From contig DFHD01000003.1 of the NCBI GenBank assembly GCA_002372545.1, positions 1 through 5,124 on the forward strand: a stretch of DNA of 5,124 bases. Reading direction: 5' to 3'. The stretch is from Lachnospiraceae bacterium UBA3732 (lineage in GTDB: Bacteria; Bacillota; Clostridia; Lachnospirales; Lachnospiraceae). The translations under genes were made by a program, and so were the position numbers. This document shows, piece after piece, positions 1 to 5,124 of the stretch (position 1 is the first letter of the stretch; the number at the start of each line of letters is the position of its first letter). The notes beneath the pieces were generated by a model that saw only the letters and a list, made by a program, of their open reading frames with translations, ran no database searches and had not been told where the DNA came from.

Positions 1-638
1 TCAGCTTCTGTGTTTGTGCCTTCCTTTTTCTGCGCAGCCAGATATTCTTCAACCGCCTTACGCTTTATCTCCTCTTCCTCTTCCTCGGAGATTTCCGGCT
101 TCTTTGCTTCGATCAGCGCCACGATAAACTTATAGAGCTCGAACAGGAAGAAGATCGCCAGCGGGATCAGGATACAAATAAAGAAGCCCTTCTTCGTCTG
201 CAGGAAGTCAAGAACCTTTCCACCGCCCTTTATGCGCATTCCTGTCCACTTTCCGACAATATCCGATGCGTAAGCGGGCGTCTCATCATCCACCGGGTTG
301 TTATCACCCCGGGTAACGAAGCTGCGATTACCCGCTTCATCATTCACCTTGACAATACGGTGGGTAACCAGTATACGCCGCCCCTCAACAATACTGTAGA
401 AGGTGATGACATCCCCTTCCTTCAGGGAATATAGATCCGTTTCCTTTACTATGATCAGATCTCCCGTTTTCATGGTGGGCAGCATGGAGTCTGACTGAAC
501 GGTCATGGGCATACGTCCCATAATACTGGATATCCCGTTATTTTTGTTTGACGCGAATACCAGCAGTGTGATGATGACTGCAAAGATCAGCAGCACCCAG
601 GCCAGTACATCCAATAATACTCTAAATACTTTTTTCAT
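1..638 (-). CDS. sipW: SipW-type (ER-like) signal peptidase I, 3' end cut by the left edge
   Basis: This is a membrane serine protease (S26B-type signal peptidase I) that removes signal peptides from exported proteins on the outer face of the membrane. I translated 212 residues from the ATG at 638; the frame is still open at base 1, so the C-terminus is missing. Residues about 8-29 form the first membrane segment. The motif SDSMLPT carries the nucleophile Ser51, THRI gives His93 in place of the Lys of bacterial-type enzymes, and GDNNPVDD (111-118) is the conserved Asp box. This Ser/His/Asp arrangement is typical of SipW and ER/archaeal signal peptidases. A second membrane segment lies at about 151-175, followed by a strongly charged tail with a run of six Glu (185-190). 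AGGAAG at 647-652 sits 8 nt before the start. The gene follows the TasA-like gene by 57 bp, so that protein is a likely substrate or partner. The gene symbol reflects the family rather than proven orthology with Bacillus sipW. Confidence 0.9.
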   Translation of the reverse strand, partial: MKKVFRVLLDVLAWVLLIFAVIITLLVFASNKNNGISSIMGRMPMTVQSDSMLPTMKTGDLIIVKETDLYSLKEGDVITFYSIVEGRRILVTHRIVKVNDEAGNRSFVTRGDNNPVDDETPAYASDIVGKWTGMRIKGGGKVLDFLQTKKGFFICILIPLAIFFLFELYKFIVALIEAKKPEISEEEEEEIKRKAVEEYLAAQKKEGTNTEA

Positions 639-695
639 CTTCCCCGCTTCCTGTTTCTTTTAAATTTCAAATGCTTTTAAAACACAGCATCCGCA

Positions 696-1460
696 TCAGG
701 TTGTTTCTACGATCTTAAAGAGCATGCTGAACTTGATCGTACCTCCGATGATCTTATCTATGCAGTCCGGATCGTTGCCCTCCAGCCAGATCACGACAGT
801 ATACTTATCTCTGTCCTTCGGTTTAAAGCCTTCCTTATTGGTCCGCATGACGATCGAAGCGGAAAGGAATTCTGCATCACAGTCCTTTTCCTTTCCCTGT
901 CCGCTGGATTTAGTCTTGCCGTAAACCGTTTTCTCTCCGTTCTTGTAGATCGCCACCCGGATAGCCTCATCCACTTCCTTCGTAACATTTTCGATGACCA
1001 TCTCGCCCTCATAGGAAATGGTATCCGATCCGGAATTGATCAGATAAAACGTATAGGCTATGTAATTCTTTCCGTTATGACTGCCGTTCACCATGTCGAT
1101 ATTGGCCGGCAGATCCTCTCCGCTGATATTGGTCATATCATAGACGATATCCGCATTGAGACGGGAGACCGTGTGGTCGTATTCAGGTGTTTCGGAGAGG
1201 CAGAGTCCCTGCTTGGCCATATCATACTTGTTGACCTTGACGGTAAAGCTTCCGAACTTGTCATAAAAGTACGAAATGGCGTACGCGATCGCAAGGATAG
1301 CTACAAGAATGCCGATCAGAAGAGCAATGACACGCGTAAGCACCACATGCCGCTTTACTTCTTTGGCCGTCCGCCGGAGCATGGCCACGTCCCGCATCTT
1401 TTCTTCCCTGTTTTCCGCTGCGTCCTGATTCAGTTCTGCCTGTTTTTTCTTTCTCGCCAA
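696..1460 (-). CDS. Single-pass membrane protein with TasA/camelysin-like (SipW-substrate-like) exported domain
   Basis: This 254-residue protein has no function I can name with certainty. It starts with an unusually long, highly charged N-terminal region (about 1-43, rich in Lys, Arg and Glu, probably cytoplasmic and helical). One hydrophobic segment follows (about 44-66, ending AIAYAISYFY), then an exported domain of about 185 residues dominated by predicted beta strands. The C-terminal part, with YTVVIWLEG, DPDC and IIGGTIKF (220-244), resembles a pattern I recall from TasA/camelysin-type proteins processed by SipW in Firmicutes. Three cysteines (87, 194, 233) lie outside the membrane. The start is TTG, chosen because AAGAGG (1468-1473) sits 7 nt upstream and the next in-frame Met is residue 22. 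The gene lies 55 bp after the EAL-like gene and 57 bp before the signal peptidase gene, which supports a shared operon and a substrate or accessory role. It could instead be a permanently anchored chaperone or assembly factor. Confidence 0.7.
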   Translation of the reverse strand: MARKKKQAELNQDAAENREEKMRDVAMLRRTAKEVKRHVVLTRVIALLIGILVAILAIAYAISYFYDKFGSFTVKVNKYDMAKQGLCLSETPEYDHTVSRLNADIVYDMTNISGEDLPANIDMVNGSHNGKNYIAYTFYLINSGSDTISYEGEMVIENVTKEVDEAIRVAIYKNGEKTVYGKTKSSGQGKEKDCDAEFLSASIVMRTNKEGFKPKDRDKYTVVIWLEGNDPDCIDKIIGGTIKFSMLFKIVETT

Positions 1461-1473
1461 TTTCTCGCCTCTT
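1461..1473 (-). promoter_or_regulatory. Ribosome binding site that decides the TTG start of the TasA-like gene
   Basis: On the minus strand AAGAGG (1468-1473) is followed by a 7-nt spacer and then TTG at 1458-1460. The spacing is ideal, and no ATG or GTG lies closer in frame, so TTG is preferred over the internal Met codons at residues 22 and 27. Confidence 0.6.
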
Positions 1474-1515
1474 TTCAGGCTGCTCTCTTACTGCCTCAGC
1501 CGTCTGATGATTCCT

Positions 1516-2259
1516 TTAATCTTCCTTCCTCTTCCGAAGGTAACGTTCCTGTACATACTTTCCTGAAAGCGCCCCTGCCCCGTACCGGCATTTCGACCGG
1601 TAAAGCAGCTCCGCCTGATTGGATGTGGTAACGCCGTCCGCTATGGGTTCCGCTCCCAGACCCTCAATGAAGCTTACAACGGAATCTACGGAAAGAAGCC
1701 CCCGTTCGCCCTTATTGAGGTAGCCTATGATCTCCTGACTCATCATCACATAGTCTACCGGATAGAGGCCGAGCCGCATCAGCGGACAGCTGGCGCCTCC
1801 GAATTCCGTCATCAGAAAATGAAAGCCTCTGTTCCGAAGAAGCTCCACGTTGTTCATGTGCTTCTTCTCTCCATTCACCAGAAGGTCGGGTGAAAGCTCA
1901 AAGCAAACCCTGTTCGTATCCATCTCCGCCGTATCCATCATCTGCATCAGCCACGTTTGTGCGGATGAACTTCCCAGAAAACGCATCGGCATATAAACGG
2001 ATATCCACTTGTAGTAAAAGTCCCTTTCCCTGAGACGGATGCCCGCCTCCAGCGCCTGCGTCAGCTCAAGCTCAAACAGCGTAATGCACTGGTCGCTGAG
2101 CTCCGCTACTCCGCGGAAGCTCTCCGGCATGATCGTACCGAGACTTGGGGTATTCAGTCTTGTTTTAGACTGGAGAAAAGTGGTTTCTCCTGTCTCAAAT
2201 TCACGGATGCCGCGGTACAGAAGTTCCACTGCCCGCAGTCCCCCGACCAAAGTTTCCAT
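1516..2259 (-). CDS. Stand-alone degenerate EAL-domain protein, probably catalytically inactive
   Basis: The 247 residues correspond to one whole EAL domain with almost nothing else. Active EAL proteins hydrolyse cyclic di-GMP. Landmarks align in order: VELLYRG (11-17) for the EAL motif, ISVYMP (86-91) where active enzymes have N-x-S-P, CFELSP (119-124) for the E-L-T/S strand, LMTEFGGAS (149-157) for DDFG, PVDYVMMSQEII (167-178) for the K-I-D strand, and IADGVTTSNQ (206-215) for AEGVE-x-x-Q. The Asn, both Asp of DDFG, the catalytic Lys and both Glu of AEGVE are replaced, while Glu12, Glu121 and Gln215 remain. Loss of this metal and catalytic set argues against phosphodiesterase activity, so a role as a c-di-GMP sensor or a protein-binding regulator (as for YdiV) is inferred. 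The ATG at 2257-2259 follows GGAGG (2271-2275) by 11 nt, and an in-frame TAG lies further upstream. It is the first gene after a strong promoter and leads the TasA-like and signal peptidase genes. Confidence 0.8.
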   Translation of the reverse strand: METLVGGLRAVELLYRGIREFETGETTFLQSKTRLNTPSLGTIMPESFRGVAELSDQCITLFELELTQALEAGIRLRERDFYYKWISVYMPMRFLGSSSAQTWLMQMMDTAEMDTNRVCFELSPDLLVNGEKKHMNNVELLRNRGFHFLMTEFGGASCPLMRLGLYPVDYVMMSQEIIGYLNKGERGLLSVDSVVSFIEGLGAEPIADGVTTSNQAELLYRSKCRYGAGALSGKYVQERYLRKRKED

Positions 2260-2317
2260 GAACCGCTTTTCCTCCGCTTTCCCTCCGGCAAAACAGGCAC
2301 ACTAAAAGGCCCTATTT

Positions 2318-2347
2318 TTGACAGGTATACATAATATAGTATATAAA
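2318..2347 (+). promoter_or_regulatory. Possible opposing promoter overlapping the minus-strand promoter
   Basis: On the plus strand TTGACA (2318-2323) is followed by 18 bp and TATAAA (2342-2347). It faces the minus-strand promoter, and the two -10 regions overlap. A transcript from here would run antisense into the 3' end of the decarboxylase gene. The stretch is very AT-rich, so the -10 match may be fortuitous. Confidence 0.3.
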
Positions 2348-2366
2348 TAAACCTTCCCCGTGTCAA
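2338..2366 (-). promoter_or_regulatory. Sigma-A type promoter for the EAL-like / TasA-like / signal peptidase operon
   Basis: On the minus strand the -35 box TTGACA (2361-2366, perfect) is followed by a 17-bp spacer and the -10 box TATACT (2338-2343, one mismatch to TATAAT). The predicted start of transcription is near 2331, giving a 5' leader of roughly 70 nt before the ATG at 2259. It sits just after the stop codon of the decarboxylase gene, so the left block can be expressed apart from the phosphonate operon. I see no convincing hairpin-plus-T-run terminator between the two operons, so read-through is also possible. Confidence 0.75.
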
Positions 2367-2382
2367 GTATGATGCCCTTAGC

Positions 2383-3507
2383 CTAGGCCAGCTCCTGCAG
2401 ATACTTCATAAAATTCTCTTTATTTTCCATAGCCGTTGTTGTGGGTCTTCCCAGGTCATCTCTCGCACCGATGGAGCATTTCACCTCGATCAGGCTCAGC
2501 GCGCCTCTCTCCTTTGCTGAAGAAAGCTCTTTATCCAGATCGCCGAAATTATCCACCGATACCGCATAGGGATAGCCGCAGGCCTTTGCCACAGCCACAA
2601 GATCAACTGTTCCCGCAACCGTGGGCATGCCGCCAACCGTTTCATGGGCACCGTTATTGATCACCACATGCACCATATTCTTCGGCTTATTAGCCCCGAC
2701 GACAGCCATCGCGCCCATATGCATCAGCACTGCGCCGTCGCCGTCCACACACCAGATCCTCTGCTCCGGCTTATTCAGCGCAACTCCGAGGGCGATGGAG
2801 CTGGAATGCCCCATAGAGCCTACGGTCAGAAAATCATATTTATGGCTCTGGCCGTTTGCCTCCCGGATCTCAAAAAGCTCCCTGCTGGCCTTACCGGTAG
2901 TGCTGACCACCGGATCCTCACCGGTTGCCGCCGCAATATGCCGGATGATCTCTTCCCGGACCATCTGGTTATCATTCTCATACTTTACCTTCGGCGGATC
3001 GGTGAGCGCACCCTTCCGGATCACGAAGGCCACATCCTTTCCCTTCTTAAGAAGCTCCCGGAAGCCCGTCATGGCCGCGGCCGCCTCTTCCTCCGTCGTA
3101 TCCTTCCCAATCACAAAGGAGGCTATATCCATATCCTCCAGCAGTTTCACCGTCACTTCCCCCTGGTAGATATGCTGGGGTTCATCGTGGATTCCCGGCT
3201 CACCCCGCCAGCCCACAACAAAGATCACCGGTATGGCGTATACCTTATCGTTCAGCAGGCTTGCCACCGGATTGATGATATTGCCCTCGCCGGAATTCTG
3301 CATATAGACCACCGGCACCTTACCCGTCGCCAGATGGTATCCGGCAGCCAGGGCTGTGCAGTTCCCCTCATTTGCCGCAATAATGTGATGCTTCGGGTCA
3401 ATACCATATGCATCCATCAGATAGTCACAAAGCGCTTTCAGCTGGCTGTCCGGTACACCTGTATAAAAGTCCGCGCCCAGCAGCTCCACAAATTTTTCTA
3501 CTTTCAC
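2383..3507 (-). CDS. aepY: Phosphonopyruvate decarboxylase (TPP-dependent)
   Basis: This cytoplasmic enzyme decarboxylates 3-phosphonopyruvate to phosphonoacetaldehyde, the irreversible step that pulls the unfavourable PEP mutase reaction forward. The 374 residues are about the usual length for the family. The N-terminal pyrimidine-binding domain begins with GADFYTGVPDS (11-21) and carries the TPP-activating Glu47 in AANEGN. WRGEPG (100-105) and DEPQH (108-112) follow, as in known phosphonopyruvate decarboxylases. The C-terminal pyrophosphate-binding domain has the TPP motif GDGAVL (256-261) ending in NN (284-285), then GAHETVGGMPT, which is typical of the Ppd/sulfopyruvate decarboxylase group. 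The neighbouring PEP mutase settles the substrate as phosphonopyruvate rather than sulfopyruvate. The start is GTG, since AAGGAG (3515-3520) sits 7 nt upstream; the ATG at 3511-3513 is out of frame. It lies 46 bp after pepM in the same operon and ends with TAG. Ppd is an equally common symbol. Confidence 0.95.
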   Translation of the reverse strand: MKVEKFVELLGADFYTGVPDSQLKALCDYLMDAYGIDPKHHIIAANEGNCTALAAGYHLATGKVPVVYMQNSGEGNIINPVASLLNDKVYAIPVIFVVGWRGEPGIHDEPQHIYQGEVTVKLLEDMDIASFVIGKDTTEEEAAAAMTGFRELLKKGKDVAFVIRKGALTDPPKVKYENDNQMVREEIIRHIAAATGEDPVVSTTGKASRELFEIREANGQSHKYDFLTVGSMGHSSSIALGVALNKPEQRIWCVDGDGAVLMHMGAMAVVGANKPKNMVHVVINNGAHETVGGMPTVAGTVDLVAVAKACGYPYAVSVDNFGDLDKELSSAKERGALSLIEVKCSIGARDDLGRPTTTAMENKENFMKYLQELA

Positions 3508-3520
3508 CGCATTTCTCCTT
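3508..3520 (-). promoter_or_regulatory. Ribosome binding site that decides the GTG start of the decarboxylase
   Basis: AAGGAG (3515-3520, minus strand) precedes the GTG at 3505-3507 by 7 nt. An ATG at 3511-3513 overlaps the spacer, but it is in another frame and meets TGA after one sense codon, so it cannot start the gene. Confidence 0.65.
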
Positions 3521-3553
3521 CTCCGTCAGATCATGCTCGTTTCGCTGTTTTTG

Positions 3554-4849
3554 TCAGATTTCATCGATCAGTGTAATGATATCCTTGATGGGCATAAGGC
3601 GGTCGTCCACTTCCTTCGCCCTGTGGTATCTGAGGATATCCTCTGCCGTTTTCTTCATAGCCGGGAAGGCGCTTCTGGTCAGCTGGTTCGCGTAGATCAC
3701 GATGTTTACCCCATGCTCCGCCAGTTCTCCCTCCGTTATGGTATTAAAGCTGCTGGGCACCACAACGATGGGCGTTACGGAATCCTCCTCCCTGAACCGG
3801 TCGCAGAATTCCACGATCTCCGCAGGATCCTTCTTCCGGCTGTGGATCATGATACCGTCGGCACCGGCCTTCACAAAGGCACGCGCCCTCTCCAGCGCAT
3901 CCTCCATTCCCTTTTCCAGGATCAGACTCTCGATCCGGGCGATGATCATAAAATCATCTGTCAGCTGCGCCCTTTTACCGGCCGCGATCTTCTCACTGAA
4001 TTCCTCGATCGTTGCCTGGGTCTGCTCCACCTCTGTACCAAACAGGCTGTTTTTCTTCAGTCCCTTTTTATCTTCGATGATCACGGCGCTGACGCCCATC
4101 CTCTCCAGACTCCGGACAGTATATACAAAATGCTCTGTCAGCCCGCCGGTATCCCCATCGAAGATAATGGGCTTGGTGGTAACCTCCATAATATCGTCAA
4201 TGGTCCGGAACCGGGAGGTCATATCCACCAGCTCGATATCCGGCTTGCCCTTTGCCGTACTGTCGCAGAGAGAAGAAACCCACATAGCATCAAACTGATC
4301 CAGCTTTCCTTCATGCTCCACCACAGTTTTCTCCACGATAAGCCCCGTCAGGCCGCTGTGCGCCTCCATGGTCTTTACAACCGGCGTCATCTCGATCAGC
4401 TGGCGAAGTCTTTTTCTTCTGTATTCCGGCATGGCCAGCTTTTCTCTTAGCTGAAGGTCGATCTTCTTAACCTTCTCATTATAGGTGTAAGGCACATCCA
4501 CCAGCTCTCCGCCGTAAGCCGAGAGCAGCTGCTCCACGTGATCGCGGATAGCCTTTTCCGGCCCGGTCTGCCAGTTATCTCCGTGGATTACATAGTCCGG
4601 ATGGATCAGGGCAATCACGTCATCGTAGAGCATATCCTCCTGGATCACGACTTCGTCCACGCCCTCTGTAGCCCGGTAACGCCGGACTCTTTCCTCCTGG
4701 CTGACGGTGGGAAACCGGTTATACCGGATCAGCGCCTTGTCGGAAAGGCAGCCCACGATCACTCTTCCCTTTTTTCCTGCCTCCCGGATAATATTCAAAT
4801 GTCCGTCATGGATCACATCTGTACAAAAACAGGTATAAACAGTTTTCAT
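3554..4849 (-). CDS. pepM: Phosphoenolpyruvate mutase with N-terminal cytidylyltransferase-like domain
   Basis: PEP mutase rearranges phosphoenolpyruvate to phosphonopyruvate and forms the C-P bond that opens nearly all phosphonate pathways. The protein has 431 residues from the ATG at 4849, which follows GAGGAG by 5 nt. A start ten codons further upstream (4879) is open but has no ribosome binding site. Residues about 1-130 form a Rossmann-like cytidylyltransferase domain with HDGH (14-17), SQEERVRRY (50-58) and VIHGDNW (87-93). Residues about 145-431 form the mutase barrel: Asp196 (CDSTAK), Asp231 and Asp233 (FDGDTGG) and Glu259 are the expected metal and catalytic acids. EDKKGLKKNS (259-268) is the exact EDK-x5-NS signature that separates true mutases from isocitrate lyase relatives. 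Arg305 and Glu307 (ARIES) fit the substrate pocket. The fused domain would be expected to form a CMP-phosphonate, but its usual C-terminal GIS(S/T)T motif is replaced by YNEKVKKID (123-131), so its activity is uncertain. The gene sits between the aminotransferase and the decarboxylase. Confidence 0.95.
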   Translation of the reverse strand: MKTVYTCFCTDVIHDGHLNIIREAGKKGRVIVGCLSDKALIRYNRFPTVSQEERVRRYRATEGVDEVVIQEDMLYDDVIALIHPDYVIHGDNWQTGPEKAIRDHVEQLLSAYGGELVDVPYTYNEKVKKIDLQLREKLAMPEYRRKRLRQLIEMTPVVKTMEAHSGLTGLIVEKTVVEHEGKLDQFDAMWVSSLCDSTAKGKPDIELVDMTSRFRTIDDIMEVTTKPIIFDGDTGGLTEHFVYTVRSLERMGVSAVIIEDKKGLKKNSLFGTEVEQTQATIEEFSEKIAAGKRAQLTDDFMIIARIESLILEKGMEDALERARAFVKAGADGIMIHSRKKDPAEIVEFCDRFREEDSVTPIVVVPSSFNTITEGELAEHGVNIVIYANQLTRSAFPAMKKTAEDILRYHRAKEVDDRLMPIKDIITLIDEI

Positions 4850-4887
4850 GCCTTCTCCTCTCTCTTCTCCGCCGGTCATTTTATCAA

Positions 4888-4946
4888 CGTATCTTACAAA
4901 GATTTCCAGCTGTTCTTTTCATCTGCGTATCTTACAGGGATTTCCA
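4888..4946. repeat. Imperfect tandem duplication, 38-bp period, across the aminotransferase stop codon
   Basis: Two copies of a 21-bp core starting CGTATCTTACA and ending GATTTCCA lie at 4888-4908 and 4926-4946 on the plus strand and match at 19 of 21 positions. Weaker similarity continues for about 11 bases on the left of each copy. The period is 38 bp, not a multiple of three, so the second copy in reading direction is read in another frame and supplies the last residues (WKSL) and the TAA stop of the aminotransferase. Confidence 0.75.
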
Positions 4947-5124
4947 CGCCGGTCTTCTCCAGTGCCTCCCGGAAGACACGGAAGAAGTCCTCTATATCCT
5001 GCTCATCTATGGCGCCAAGCGCGCAAAGACGGAAGGTGTTGGTGGTACTGATCTTTCCCGGATAGATGGTAAAGCCCCTCTCGTAGCAGTAATCATGAAT
5101 CTTCTCAAAATCCCAGTTTTCATC
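4894..5124 (-). CDS. phnW: 2-aminoethylphosphonate:pyruvate aminotransferase, C-terminal part (5' end beyond the right edge)
   Basis: The last 76 residues of a PLP-dependent class V aminotransferase are visible, open to the right edge and ending with TAA at 4894-4896. The segment DFEKIHDYCYERGFTIYPGKIS, followed by TFRL and then ALGAIDEQDIEDFF, matches the C-terminal small domain of PhnW proteins. There YPGK and the Arg of TFR (residue 32 of the visible part) contact the phosphonate group. The PLP lysine lies outside the window and cannot be checked. In degradation PhnW converts AEP to phosphonoacetaldehyde; next to PEP mutase and the decarboxylase the reaction is expected to run the other way, making AEP. 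The final residues (WKSL) arise from a frame-shifted tandem duplication, so the original tail was probably different. The stop lies 44 bp before the chosen pepM start, in keeping with one operon. Because the N-terminal part is unseen, it could be a fusion protein. Confidence 0.85.
   Translation of the reverse strand, partial: DENWDFEKIHDYCYERGFTIYPGKISTTNTFRLCALGAIDEQDIEDFFRVFREALEKTGVEIPVRYADEKNSWKSL

Noticed and set aside
1471..1502. Possible hairpin between the EAL-like and TasA-like genes (GGCTG/CAGCC, 14-nt loop)
   Set aside because: The stem is only 5 bp, the loop is long and no T-run follows, so it does not qualify as a terminator or riboswitch.
1077..1631. Open frame of 184 codons on the plus strand across the TasA-like and EAL-like genes
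   Set aside because: It crosses the boundary of two well-supported minus-strand genes and has no recognisable protein features.
1516..2259. The EAL-like gene as a broken pseudogene of a larger GGDEF-EAL protein
   Set aside because: The frame is intact over the whole EAL length with its own ribosome binding site and promoter, and an in-frame stop lies upstream of the start. The changes are substitutions at active-site positions rather than frameshifts.
2300..2382. Search for an intrinsic terminator after the phosphonate operon
   Set aside because: Only short palindromes are present, such as GCCTAGGC over the stop codon and an AAAA...TTTT pair. None forms a GC-rich stem followed by a T-run on the minus strand.
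2644..3576. Open frame of 310 codons on the plus strand, antisense to the decarboxylase gene
   Set aside because: The minus-strand protein is a clear full-length enzyme with intact motifs. The plus-strand translation is His/Arg/Pro-rich with no recognisable domain, as expected for a mirror frame of a gene with strong codon bias.
3533..4450. Open frame of 305 codons on the plus strand, antisense to pepM
   Set aside because: It is a shadow of the PEP mutase coding frame. No domain, no good ribosome binding site and no operon context.
4850..4879. Ten-codon longer start for pepM (ATG at 4879)
   Set aside because: There is no Shine-Dalgarno before it. The ATG at 4849 has GAGGAG 5 nt upstream, and the cytidylyltransferase fold begins right after it.

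Overview
The window reads as a chromosomal segment from a Gram-positive anaerobe of the class Clostridia, most likely Lachnospiraceae-like. The evidence is purine-rich Shine-Dalgarno sites, GTG and TTG starts, a SipW-type (ER-like, Ser/His) signal peptidase and mid-range base composition. This assignment is an inference from gene content and style, not a database match. All six recognised genes lie on the minus strand, so transcription runs from the right edge to the left edge. The window is almost fully coding, and no gene-free stretch exceeds about 125 bases.

Right block (about 2383-5124): a phosphonate biosynthesis operon. In transcription order it has the C-terminal end of a 2-aminoethylphosphonate:pyruvate aminotransferase (phnW-like, cut by the right edge), a fusion of a HxGH-type cytidylyltransferase domain with phosphoenolpyruvate mutase (pepM), and a TPP-dependent phosphonopyruvate decarboxylase (ppd/aepY). 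Together they convert PEP to phosphonopyruvate, then phosphonoacetaldehyde, then 2-aminoethylphosphonate (AEP). A fused cytidylyltransferase suggests the AEP is activated as a CMP derivative and attached to a lipid or surface glycan. The fused domain, however, seems to lack the usual C-terminal GIS(S/T)T signature. An imperfect 38-bp-period tandem duplication spans the stop codon of the aminotransferase gene.

Junction (2260-2382): 123 bp without a clear terminator. It holds a near-consensus minus-strand promoter (TTGACA, 17 bp, TATACT) for the left block. A face-to-face TTGACA/TATAAA candidate on the plus strand overlaps it.

Left block (about 1-2259): three genes that look like a secretion or surface-matrix cassette. 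They are a stand-alone EAL-fold protein with most metal and catalytic residues replaced (probably an inactive c-di-GMP sensor or protein-binding regulator), a 254-residue single-pass membrane protein whose exported part resembles TasA/camelysin-type SipW substrates, and a SipW-type signal peptidase I that runs off the left edge. The plausible theme of the window is cell-surface construction: AEP decoration of surface polymers on one side, and processing of a matrix or anchored protein on the other. That functional link is an inference from adjacency only.
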